This document shows, piece after piece, positions 51,585-59,205 of a DNA stretch of 64,000 bases. Within the stretch, counting starts at the first letter, position 1. Every line of letters starts with the position of its first letter. The notes beneath the pieces are model-generated. The model saw only the letters and a program-made list of their open reading frames with translations. It was not told where the DNA came from and made no database searches. The position numbers were made by a program, and so were the translations under genes. This DNA is from VXPQ01 sp965223485 (GTDB lineage Bacteria > Bacteroidota > Rhodothermia > Rhodothermales > VXPQ01), in contig OZ244993.1 of NCBI GenBank assembly GCA_965223485.1, forward strand, positions 1,984,001 through 2,048,000, given 5' to 3'.

Positions 51585-53492
51585 TTACTTGACAAGAACC
51601 ATTGTCCGCGTGATTATCTTCTTGCCAGCCACAAGGCGGTATACGTAGGCGCCGTTCGGCAAGTGCTCTGCATCGAAATGCACCGTGTACCGGCCTGCGG
51701 CTTGCAAATCGGCAATCAATACGTTCATTTCGCGGCCAAGCATGTCGTACACGATGAGGCTCACGTCCCCCGTCTGCGGCAAGGCGTAGTCGATGGTCGT
51801 CTGCGGATTAAACGGGTTCGGATAGTTTTGTGAAAGTTCGACTTCCTTCGGCAACTCTGAATCTTCGGTACTAACGGGGCAACTCGAAACAAATGCTGGT
51901 AAGGTCATTGAAGCCAACATGTTTGCCCTGTTTACCGCCCGGATCGTGATCAGGGCTGAGTTGTACCCGTATGGAGTGATTGTCAGCGTAGCCTTGGCAG
52001 GATCCAGCGTGATGCGCATGGCTGACGTGAACACATCGTTCTCCATGCTCAAATTATCGTAGCGCCGAGAGGCTTCCACGTCCTCTACCGGCATTCTGAA
52101 CAACAGCCCGCTAGGAAGCGGGTCGCCTGGTATGAACAACGGATTGATGAAAGCAGGTCCGATCGGTTGGTTTTGATAAAATGGATGAGGCAACGTCAAA
52201 TCTGTTAAATCCAATGTCAAAGAATCGTCGCAAACAGTCATCCAGAGCTCATAACCCGCTGCAAGAGCGGCTTCCAGCGCCTCATTGACAATAGGAGCAA
52301 TAGCGTGGGTAACCGTCACCATGAACGTCCGCTGGGAAGTTTCTTCCCGATTATTTTTTGCTGTAACCGTTACGGTACCGGACCTGGGGTCCGGGTCTGC
52401 GTGCCAAACCGGGGTGAGCGTTATGACAGAACCTTCCACGCTGGCCGTTGCAACCAGCGTATCCAGTGCTACTGTGTAGGTCAACCCTTCTTGGGTGGCA
52501 TCGCTGAAAGCCGGTTGTTCGCCGTCTTGTTCACTGTCGAGATCCGCCATATCCACCATCTTCGCTTCGCCGTCGCCAGCCAGGGAAACGTCATCAATCG
52601 CGTGCTCCGTAGGTTTGGGCGTTGTTTGGTCGATCACTGTCACGTCCACCTGTAATCTGGCGTATTCGCCCGCAGCGTCGTGCGCGAATACCCAAACCCT
52701 GGTGTTACCCATGTTATTTTTCACCGCTGTCTCGGCCTTGTCCGTAAGCGCGAATGTCAGCGTGTCGCCATCCACGGTTGCTGTTACAATAGCTTCCTTG
52801 TCCGTATCCGCGTTGCCATCGTGATCCACTGAATCGGCGATGGCCGTGTACGTAAGGAATGGGTCGTCGTCGTCACCGAAACGCGAATCCAATCCCGTAC
52901 CGTCCTTCCATTCAACGGATTCTATGTCTTCCAGCTGAAGATCTACAGTTGTGGTGTAGGGAGCGGCTACTTCCTCATTGTATTCTGTGTTGTCGTTACC
53001 GTCATCGGTACCCCGGATATAGGGAGAAAGACTGGACATGACTTCTACCTCGAACAGCGTGTCGAAATCCTTGTCGTCACCGGTATCCGTATCGAAGGCC
53101 ATCCTGAATTTGCTCCGCGTAATCGGAAGAATGGTCATCCAACGCTCCACAATAAGAACAAAGGCAAATTCCTCCACAACGAACGCGGCTTTGTCCGCTG
53201 GCTCAACGCGCTCATCTGAGCCGTCAAGTTGGTAGTGGTGGACTATTCCCGATCCCAGGCCTTCATCTACAAGGCTAAACGTAACTGTTCCACCATCCAC
53301 ACGCAGGATTACAGGCTGCTTTTGCTGCGCCATTACGGAGCCCGCATCCAGGATGCCCGCAAACAACAGGCAAGCCGCGGCAAGGCGGCCGGTGACAGCA
53401 AGGCCACTTGCCGGAGAGCGCAAGCGGCTTCGGGCCCGCGCCCTGGCGCGGGTATGATCGATCGGATGGGATTTCCGGATCAGGGGCGTCAT
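51585..53492 (-). CDS. Large secreted protein with type IX sorting domain
   Basis: The 635-residue product begins with a long basic stretch and a signal peptide ('AACLLFAGILDAGSVMAQQ'). The mature part has Ig/cadherin-like repeats ('TVDLQLEDIESVEWKDGTGL', 'GTVTVTAKNNREETSQRTFMVTV') and ends with the type IX sorting domain ('LSQNYPNPFNPQTTIDYALP', 'YDMLGREM', 'LPNGAYVYRLVAGKKIITRTMVLVK'). A surface or secreted adhesin-like role is likely. The N-terminus may be shorter than annotated. It is convergent with RidA, 71 bp away. Confidence 0.83.
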   Translation of the reverse strand: MTPLIRKSHPIDHTRARARARSRLRSPASGLAVTGRLAAACLLFAGILDAGSVMAQQKQPVILRVDGGTVTFSLVDEGLGSGIVHHYQLDGSDERVEPADKAAFVVEEFAFVLIVERWMTILPITRSKFRMAFDTDTGDDKDFDTLFEVEVMSSLSPYIRGTDDGNDNTEYNEEVAAPYTTTVDLQLEDIESVEWKDGTGLDSRFGDDDDPFLTYTAIADSVDHDGNADTDKEAIVTATVDGDTLTFALTDKAETAVKNNMGNTRVWVFAHDAAGEYARLQVDVTVIDQTTPKPTEHAIDDVSLAGDGEAKMVDMADLDSEQDGEQPAFSDATQEGLTYTVALDTLVATASVEGSVITLTPVWHADPDPRSGTVTVTAKNNREETSQRTFMVTVTHAIAPIVNEALEAALAAGYELWMTVCDDSLTLDLTDLTLPHPFYQNQPIGPAFINPLFIPGDPLPSGLLFRMPVEDVEASRRYDNLSMENDVFTSAMRITLDPAKATLTITPYGYNSALITIRAVNRANMLASMTLPAFVSSCPVSTEDSELPKEVELSQNYPNPFNPQTTIDYALPQTGDVSLIVYDMLGREMNVLIADLQAAGRYTVHFDAEHLPNGAYVYRLVAGKKIITRTMVLVK

Positions 53493-53657
53493 GGCTCATG
53501 CTCAATGTTAGACATGGTCCGTGAACATGGTACAGTCTCTTGAAGGATACTGTTGCATCTGGTTCATACTATTCAGGGCAGGGCTTGCTGTCGTAAAGCA
53601 TGAATCGTTGTCGTAGGGATGCATCCGTCGTGCGCTCCGATCCAATCTCTACCTATC

Positions 53658-53765
53658 TCAAAATTCCTTACCTCTTAAATAATTCCCTGCTTATCAGAAA
53701 ATTCTTTGCTTATTAAATATTTCCCTGTTTTTAAATAAATTCCCCGTTTCCAGAAAAATCCCCTT
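53658..53765. repeat. AT-rich imperfect tandem repeats
   Basis: Five to six units related to AATTCCCTGCTTATTAAAT repeat in 17-21 bp steps. The region is far poorer in GC than its surroundings and lies between the type IX protein gene and the first Uma2 gene. Confidence 0.5.
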
Positions 53766-54360
53766 ACCCCCCAAACAACTCCCTCACCTCCAACCCGAAT
53801 CCCGGCAGTACGTCCGGATCTTCAAGTCGGTCTGCGTCCCGGAAGATCGTCTCCGAGCCGTCCGCCCGGTGAATAGTCACGGTGCGTGTCTTCGGGTCCA
53901 CCATCCATACGCACAGCGCTCCGGCCTCGAAGTAATCGCGCATCTTTTCGCGCATTGCTCCCGGCCTGTTCGACGGAGAGAGCACTTCGACCGCCACATC
54001 CGGGGCTCCGCGTATCCAACTGCCCGGTTCGCCTTCCCAGGATCGCTGTTCGAGGAGCACGGCCACATCCGGTCCCCGGACCGTCGCCGGACGGTCGCTG
54101 ATAATAAAACCGGTTTCCGCGAAAACCTCGCCTTGCCCGAACGCTTCCATCCAGTTGCCCAGGCGCCGCGCCAATATGCTTTGGCTGCGCCCGTGCGACC
54201 CGCCAGGAAGCGGTTCCCGGATGACGATGCCCTGGAATAGTTCGGAGGAATATCCGTCATCCGGCTCTTCGAACCGTGCGTACTCCTCCACGGTCATGGG
54301 TTGGGGCGGAGCGGGGTTCTTGCCGGTTCGCGCACGGGTTTGGGTTCTTACGGTCGTCAC
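53764..54360 (-). CDS. Uma2-family restriction-endonuclease-like protein
   Basis: A 198-residue PD-(D/E)XK-fold protein. The sequence 'MTVEEYARFEEPDDGYSSELFQGIVIREPLP' opens the domain and 'PDVAVLLEQ' plus 'GAPDVAVEVLSPSNRPGAMREKMRDYFEAGALCVWMVDP' holds the Asp, Glu and Lys/Arg of the nuclease core. The family is abundant in cyanobacteria and Rhodothermota with unknown function. A close relative lies 279 bp upstream. No toxin-antitoxin partner is seen beside it. Confidence 0.83.
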   Translation of the reverse strand: MTTVRTQTRARTGKNPAPPQPMTVEEYARFEEPDDGYSSELFQGIVIREPLPGGSHGRSQSILARRLGNWMEAFGQGEVFAETGFIISDRPATVRGPDVAVLLEQRSWEGEPGSWIRGAPDVAVEVLSPSNRPGAMREKMRDYFEAGALCVWMVDPKTRTVTIHRADGSETIFRDADRLEDPDVLPGFGLEVRELFGG

Positions 54361-54387
54361 GGGTCTACCTCTCCACGATTTTAAGGA

Positions 54388-54540
54388 TTAATTGATATCC
54401 CGCGCCAACTTCCTGGCCGGGATCAGGCACATTTCGTCGAACTCCTTCATCGTCTCCTTGTCGATCACGTTCGCCTCGTACATGCCCTGAGCCGTTTCGT
54501 GTATGGCCGCCAGCGCAGCAGTCTTGCATTGCTTCTTCAT
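54388..54540 (-). pseudogene. N-terminal fragment of an HTH regulator/antitoxin
   Basis: A 50-codon ORF on the minus strand encodes the helix pair 'AALAAIHETAQGMYEANVIDKETMKEFDEMC'. This resembles the start of HigA/XRE-type antitoxins, which normally continue with a helix-turn-helix. Here a stop follows 'LIPARKLARDIN', so the DNA-binding part is missing. It is either a remnant or a tiny protein. It lies between the two Uma2 genes. Confidence 0.5.
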
Positions 54541-54638
54541 CGCCTTGTCCCCTGATTAATGCGTTTCGAGCCGCATATTGATAGCGGGGGAGTAGGTTCC
54601 CCACAGAAAAACCATGCCGGTCCGGGATGCCAACACCC

Positions 54639-55244
54639 CTACCCCTCAAACAACTCCCTCACCTCCAACACGAATCCCGGCAGCACGTCCGGATCTTCGA
54701 GGCGGTCTCCATCCCGGAAGATCGTTTCCGAGCCGTCCGCCCGGTATATGGTCACGGTGCAGGTCTTCGGGTCCGCGGTCCATACGCGCAACGCCCCGGC
54801 GTCGAAGTAATCGCGCATCTTTTCGCGCATAGCTGCCGGCGTGTTCGATGGGGAGAGTACTTCGATCGCTATTTCGGGCGCTCCGCGCGGCCAGTTCCCC
54901 GGCGTGTTTTCCCAATCCCCCGGTTTTATAAAAACGGAAATGTCCGGGCGGCGGACTGTCCCCGGATGCATGTGGATGATGCAATCCATTTCCACCGCCA
55001 CGCTGCCGCGTCCGGTTTGGCGTGCCCAGTCTCCAAGGTGCCATGCAAAATTGGCATGAACGAATCCGTGCGGATACCCCGGACCGGGCTCCTGCACCGT
55101 GAGTATGCCCCGAACCAGTTCGTATCTGTACCCGTCCTCCGGCTCCTCGAAACGGGCGTACTCCTCCACCGTCATGGGCCGGGGAGGGACGGGATCCTTA
55201 CCGATTCGCGCGCGGGTTTTGGTTGTTATTGTCGTCACGGGCAT
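54639..55244 (-). CDS. Uma2-family restriction-endonuclease-like protein, second copy
   Basis: The 201-residue product is a paralogue of the protein at 53764. The C-terminal 60 residues are almost identical ('REKMRDYFDAGALRVWTADPK', 'ADGSETIFRDGDRLEDPDVLPGF') while the central part has diverged, which suggests a tandem duplication with later gene conversion. 'RRPDISVFIKPGDW' and 'IAIEVLSPSNTP' carry the predicted catalytic Asp and Glu. The ATG at 55244 is used; a TTG at 55256 is an alternative. The IS481-family element is inserted 52 bp upstream of its start. Confidence 0.83.
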   Translation of the reverse strand: MPVTTITTKTRARIGKDPVPPRPMTVEEYARFEEPEDGYRYELVRGILTVQEPGPGYPHGFVHANFAWHLGDWARQTGRGSVAVEMDCIIHMHPGTVRRPDISVFIKPGDWENTPGNWPRGAPEIAIEVLSPSNTPAAMREKMRDYFDAGALRVWTADPKTCTVTIYRADGSETIFRDGDRLEDPDVLPGFVLEVRELFEG

Positions 55245-55295
55245 ACCTCCCTGCAAGAATGGTCTAATACAAATGTCCGGCAGGAGAATAAAGCG

Positions 55296-56339
55296 CCTAG
55301 TTGTGTAAACCCACCACGTTGTTCAGTGGAATATTGAGGGATTGGATAGGCGTTTGGTATTCCAAGCTGGCGTGTGGTCGATGCCAATTGTATCGGTGCA
55401 GCCAGCGGGGGAGGTACTCGCCGCGCTGTCCGGAGTTGTCGTAGGCGCGTGCATAGGCCCATTCGCGCAGCGCGGTTTGGATGAAGCGTTCGGCTTTGCC
55501 GTTGGTTCGCGGGGTATAGGGCCGCGTTCGGATGTGTTTCATTTTGAGTTGTCGGCACAGTTTTGCGAAGCGTTTCGAGCGGTAGCAGGAGCCGTTGTCG
55601 GTCATGACGCGGGTGAAGGCGACTCCGAGTGTTCGGAAGTAGCGCAGGGTGTCGACGAGCGCGCTACAGGCGCTTAGAGCGGTCTCGCCGGGCTGGATGC
55701 AAGCGAAGCTCACTCGCGAATGATCGTCGATGGCCACATGCACGTATTCCCATCCGGCTCCTGCGGAGTTCTTTCGTCGGTTACCGGTGACCCGATGGCC
55801 CGGACGCACGAAACGCCCCAGCCGCTTTACGTCCAGGTGCAGCAGGTCGCCCGGATTCGGGTAGACATAACGGCAAGACGCAACCGGAGGGTCCAGATGG
55901 GACAATCGGTTCAATCCGGCTTGCTGGGCTATCCGGGCCACTGTGCTGTGCGCCACCCCGGTTCTTCGGCTAATCTCGCGATAGGTGCATCGGGCGCGGC
56001 GAAGGGCCAGGATTGTCTCCCGTTGCGCCTCTGAGGTGCGATGCGGGCAACTGACAGGACGCGAAGAACCGTCCCGGAGACCTTCTCGTCCCTGCGCGCG
56101 ATACCGGGCCAGCCACTTGTAGGCCGTGCGTACGCTGACCCCCGAGGCCTGCGCGGCTTCTTCGACGCGAAGCCCCTCGTTAACGATGCGGCAAACCAGA
56201 ATCTCTCGACCTTTCGGCGTCAATCGGGCATTCTTGTGAATCTTCATTCGGCGCTCTCCTTGACTTTCAGTTCGGATATCCCTAATAAATTCGGGCGTCA
56301 GGATCAAATGAACAACCTATTGAGAGGTCACACCTAGTC
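55296..56339. mobile_element. IS481-family insertion sequence with 6-bp target duplication
   Basis: The element spans 55302-56333 (1,032 bp). Its ends both start TGTG and share GTTGTTCA as an inner block (16 of 24 bases match). A direct repeat CCTAGT flanks it at 55296-55301 and 56334-56339. That fits the NCTAGN target and 6-bp duplication described for IS481. One transposase gene fills most of the element. It is intact and so probably recent. Confidence 0.87.
55297..56247 (-). CDS. IS481-family transposase
   Basis: A 316-residue DDE transposase. It begins 'MKIHKNARLTPKGREIL', has a helix-turn-helix ('VEEAAQASGVSVRTAYKWLARYR') and an rve core with Asp in 'LLHLDVKRLGRF', Asp in 'VMTDNGSCY' and Glu in 'NGKAERFIQTAL'. 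Its last codon (AAC) straddles the IS end and the TAG stop (55297-55299) lies in the duplicated target site, so the insertion supplies its own stop. The start at 56247 is preferred to one 20 codons further upstream. Confidence 0.92.
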   Translation of the reverse strand: MKIHKNARLTPKGREILVCRIVNEGLRVEEAAQASGVSVRTAYKWLARYRAQGREGLRDGSSRPVSCPHRTSEAQRETILALRRARCTYREISRRTGVAHSTVARIAQQAGLNRLSHLDPPVASCRYVYPNPGDLLHLDVKRLGRFVRPGHRVTGNRRKNSAGAGWEYVHVAIDDHSRVSFACIQPGETALSACSALVDTLRYFRTLGVAFTRVMTDNGSCYRSKRFAKLCRQLKMKHIRTRPYTPRTNGKAERFIQTALREWAYARAYDNSGQRGEYLPRWLHRYNWHRPHASLEYQTPIQSLNIPLNNVVGLHN

Positions 56340-56758
56340 CGGTCTTGTTTCCGGTTAATTGAAACTATCTCTGTTTACATTTTGGCCGGATTTATTCTGC
56401 AGAGACGCCATTTTATTCTGCGTTTATTCTGCAAGCCGCCATCATGGCGTCCTGTGCAATCCGGCGTTTCGGATGGGTTCCTGTCTTCTACCTATGGCTG
56501 ATTGGGGATCAATTCCCGGGAACCGGGAGGTAATGCTACGATCATGTCCCGATCCATTCATTCTCACTGTTCCGATGACGAGATGTATGCGGCAGGATTT
56601 GCAGACCCTTGACGGACAATGCCCGGTAGTGTATTCTTCGTACGGCGATTGCCTCGGGCAACAGCGTGGTTGATCCCGGTACATTGCAACCATTCAGGGC
56701 TGTCCGGGACGCTATCCTTTGAACTGTCGAAGTCCCCCGGCAGCGGGGATTCGAACCG
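56334..56758. other. Gene-free stretch right of the IS element
   Basis: These 425 bp show no gene I can support. Three copies of TTTATTCTGC lie at 56391, 56412 and 56423, and a tRNA-like GGGGATTCGAACC occurs at 56745-56757 without a full tRNA around it. The sequence is probably eroded remnant DNA upstream of the truncated RecG-like gene. Confidence 0.5.
56391..56432. repeat. Three helically phased TTTATTCTGC repeats
   Basis: Identical 10-bp copies start at 56391, 56412 and 56423, which are 21 and 11 bp apart, or two and one helix turns. Such spacing puts all copies on the same DNA face. Confidence 0.5.
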
Positions 56759-57625
56759 TTGCGGTACAATGGGCGAGTATGGGTGCGGCGCGAACGGAGC
56801 AGCGTCGAACCTTCGCCGGGCGAACTGCAGGAACTCTACAACATGTTCGGTTACATCCTGACGGAGGAGCGAACGATCCAGCCTGCGACGCCGGGGCATA
56901 TTGACCTCGAGAGTTTCCGCGAGTATCTGCAGGCAATGGGACTCGACACGCATGGAGAACCCCAGCCCAGCGATGTGGACGATCTCAGAAATCGGGGGGT
57001 TGTGGCGGAACTGGGGGATACGTTACATCCCACGCTCTACGGCGTGCTGGCATTCGGCAAGGAACCGCAGCGTTACCCGCAAACGGGCAATTTTCGGATA
57101 GAATGCGTCGCTCACGAGGGCGACGACCGAGCCTCTCGGGTGCTGCAGGTTGCCGACGCTCGTGGAACCCTCGACGAGCAGGTAAGACGAGCGGCGGGGT
57201 GGTTTTCCGGTTTGGGGCGATTTGAATCGTATCGAGGCAATATCCGGGAAGATCGTCCGCTTTTGCCGGACAAGGCGCTTCGGGAAGCGCTGGTCAATGC
57301 CGTGGCGCACCGCGACTATGCGATCACCGGCTCGAAAATTCTCCTCGAAATTTTCTCAAGGCATGTCGATGTGACCAGTCCGGGTGGGCTGCCTAACCAT
57401 ATGACCGTGGAGAGCGTGCGCGCCGGGGCGCATCCAAGATCGCGGAACGAACTGATGGCGAATTACATGGTCGTAAAAGGGCTCATGGAGCAACGGGGCA
57501 GAGGCTGGCCGGTGATGCGAAGGACCATGCGCGAGTTCAATGGAACCGAACCCGGGATCGTTGCCGAGACCTCGCATGTCAGGGTGACATTCCGGCTCGA
57601 CCCGGCTGCTGTGCGGTGCCGATAG
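56759..57625 (+). pseudogene. N-terminally truncated RecG-like/AlbA-associated ATPase gene
   Basis: The 288 codons match the C-terminal half of putative ATP-dependent helicase/transcriptional regulator proteins that have an AlbA_2 domain in front. 'LPDKALREALVNAVAHRDYAITGSKILLEIFSRHVDVTSPGGLPNHMT' is the HATPase-like part, and 'RGRGWPVMRRTMREFNG' follows. The expected N-terminal DNA-binding AlbA_2 domain (about 150 residues) is absent and the frame has a TTG start and an upstream stop. Thus the gene is likely broken. It ends 112 bp before the antitoxin gene. Confidence 0.68.
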
Positions 57626-57684
57626 AAGGAGTGAATCCGAGCGTGAAAAAGCAGAATAAAAATGCTGTATTCCACAGAACCCGC

Positions 57685-57713
57685 TTGATACTATATGCAT
57701 TATATGCTATCAT
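57685..57713 (+). promoter_or_regulatory. Promoter with operator repeats for the toxin-antitoxin pair
   Basis: TTGATA (57685-57690), 17 bp, TATCAT (57708-57713) fits a sigma70 promoter 25 bp before the ATG. The spacer contains two direct TATATGC copies (57692-57698 and 57701-57707), placed where the antitoxin dimer could bind and repress its own transcription. Confidence 0.5.
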
Positions 57714-57737
57714 ATATATCATATTCTGGAGATTGTG

Positions 57738-57977
57738 ATGCCTAAAAATCTGCAAGTTCGTAATCTTGACGAAGAGCTGGTCATTCGGCTGAAACGCCGT
57801 GCGGCGCGCCACGGGCGTTCGGCTGAAGCGGAGCATCGTGAAATTCTGCGTCAGGCGCTTTCGGCGGAAGTGGAACCTGCGTTTGACGAATTAGCGGCTC
57901 GGCTGCGATCCATGACACAGGGGCGCCCGCAGACCCCTTCAGAGGTGCTCCAGCGCGAAGGACGGGAGGAACGGTGA
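57738..57977 (+). CDS. FitA-type ribbon-helix-helix antitoxin
   Basis: The 79-residue protein has a short N-terminal ribbon-helix-helix: 'LQVRNLDEELVIRLKRRAARHGRSAEAEHREILRQAL' (residues 5-41), the FitA/Arc pattern. The C-terminal tail ('DELAARLRSMTQGRPQTPSEVLQREG') should wrap around the toxin and block its active site. The toxin starts within its stop (GTGA), which is the usual layout. A GTG codon one position earlier is an alternative start. Confidence 0.9.
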   Translation: MPKNLQVRNLDEELVIRLKRRAARHGRSAEAEHREILRQALSAEVEPAFDELAARLRSMTQGRPQTPSEVLQREGREER

Positions 57978-58414
57978 ATCGCTTTGTTATTGACGCAAGC
58001 ATCGTTATCAAATGGGTTGTGCATGAGGAAGATTCCCTGGATGCACTGGCCATTTTACAAAATTTCCCTCTCTCATCTCCCGATCTTTTGATTGCCGAAT
58101 GTTCGAATATTCTTTGGAAGAAGGTAAAACGTGCGGAGCTTACTACCGATGAGGCGATCATGGCCGTGCATCTCATACAAAGAGCCGATGTCGAACTATT
58201 GCCCACGCGGCGCCTGATGGAGGGGGCCACGCGTCTTGCAATAAAGCTGGATCATGCCGCGTACGATTGTATCTATCTGGCGCTGGCTATTGAGAGAGAT
58301 TGGCCTTTCGTTACGGCGGACGAGCGTTTCCGTCGTAAACTTGTACAGATTGCCGATGCGCGCCTGAGCCGGAACGTGCTTTCAATGCGGGAGGCCTTGG
58401 CGATGCGGGGGTAG
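57974..58414 (+). CDS. VapC/FitB-family PIN-domain toxin
   Basis: A 146-residue PIN-domain ribonuclease. Acidic residues of the active site are D7 in 'VIDASIVIKW', Glu in 'LLIAECSNILW', Asp in 'AAYDCIYLALA' and Asp in 'TADERFRRK'. These are all four expected. The gene overlaps the antitoxin by 4 bp and uses a GTG start. The pair is complete and probably functional. Substrate RNA is unknown. Confidence 0.9.
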   Translation: MNRFVIDASIVIKWVVHEEDSLDALAILQNFPLSSPDLLIAECSNILWKKVKRAELTTDEAIMAVHLIQRADVELLPTRRLMEGATRLAIKLDHAAYDCIYLALAIERDWPFVTADERFRRKLVQIADARLSRNVLSMREALAMRG

Positions 58415-58448
58415 CGAGGCATTTTCGACAGGCTCCCTGTCGGATTCC

Positions 58449-58745
58449 TCAGGCAGCCGCCGTAATGCCTATCCCTTTTGTCTGGTTCGGCTTGGCATCG
58501 CATTCCGCCTTGAGTATGGCGACAAGCGCGTCGATGTCGTCCAGTTGCCCCGTTACCTCGGCCTTGCGGCGAACCACTGGAAAATCGCCGGGCGTGAGCA
58601 CCTTCAGGCTCGACAGCGCCGCTGGCGCTTCCATGTTGAAGTAGGCACGGAACAACGCTTCGATTCGGTCCGGGACGACGAACTGCTGAACCTTGCCCGA
58701 CGCTTCAAGGTGAATCCTCAGACCATGACCACGCGCCTGATACAT
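58449..58745 (-). pseudogene. Probable C-terminal fragment of an AAA-family ATPase
   Basis: The minus-strand ORF (98 codons) contains 'ALFRAYFNMEAPAALSSLKVLTPGDFPVVRRKAEVTGQLDDIDALVAILKAECDAKP', resembling the C-terminal end of large AAA ATPases ('LTPGDFAVVRRKA...LGRL'). The ATPase core is missing, so it is a remnant. A competing plus-strand ORF (58545-58769) ends 'LARRFKVNPQTMTTRLIHLGLIS', which resembles the tail of ImmA/IrrE peptidases. I favour the minus strand but neither is certain. Confidence 0.4.
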
Positions 58746-58801
58746 CTCGGACTCATTTCGGGCGCCTGAAGGCGCCGGGGCTCGCCTGCGCGGAACGATG
58801 T

Positions 58802-59197
58802 TTAGTCTTGCGGGATCAGGATGAACGGATTGGCGATCGAGGTTTTGCCAAAGTGCTTGAGGAGTTGGGCCTCATTGCGTTCATCGAGTTCGTTCTCCTT
58901 GATTTCGCTCTGGATTGCCGGCTGCTTTAGTCCGGGAATGCGAATTACGAAAAACGGCCACAAGGTGTCGGATTTGTAATGTTTGTCCAGGTGCGGGAAG
59001 TTCACGATTGGACGAATACGCTTTTGGCGCCGGAAAGCATCGGTGTACTCGAAATGCCACGTTCCCTCGCGGAGAGACAGGCGCCCTACATCCAGATTAT
59101 GGTACTGCAACAGGAACTCGGCTTTTTCCTCTTTCGAGGGCCGAAGGTGCTCGCGTCCGCCTTCCAGGGACAACATTTTTTTCAGGTTTTCGATCAT
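58802..59197 (-). CDS. HipA N-terminal-like (HipS-like) protein, orphan
   Basis: The 131-residue protein contains 'LLQYHNLDVGRLSLREGTWHFEYTDAFRRQKRIRPIVNFPHLDKHYKSDTLWPFFVIRIPGL', resembling the small N-terminal subdomain of HipA toxins ('vG.L...g..f.F.Y...'). In HipBST systems this subdomain is a separate protein, HipS, which neutralises the kinase HipT. No kinase or HTH gene is next to it, so it is an orphan. The start at 59197 is preferred to one 8 codons upstream. The family match is by eye and carries moderate uncertainty. Confidence 0.55.
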   Translation of the reverse strand: MIENLKKMLSLEGGREHLRPSKEEKAEFLLQYHNLDVGRLSLREGTWHFEYTDAFRRQKRIRPIVNFPHLDKHYKSDTLWPFFVIRIPGLKQPAIQSEIKENELDERNEAQLLKHFGKTSIANPFILIPQD

Positions 59198-59205
59198 GGG
59201 CCCCC

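Noticed and set aside
54365..54649. A 94-codon minus-strand open frame between the Uma2 genes
   Set aside because: Its translation is Gly/Arg/Asp-rich and resembles no family; the shorter HTH-like ORF in another frame explains the region better.
56745..56757. tRNA T-arm-like GGGGATTCGAACC
   Set aside because: Only the loop and two stem pairs fit on the minus strand; no acceptor, D or anticodon arms are found nearby, and the bases also read as part of the truncated gene.
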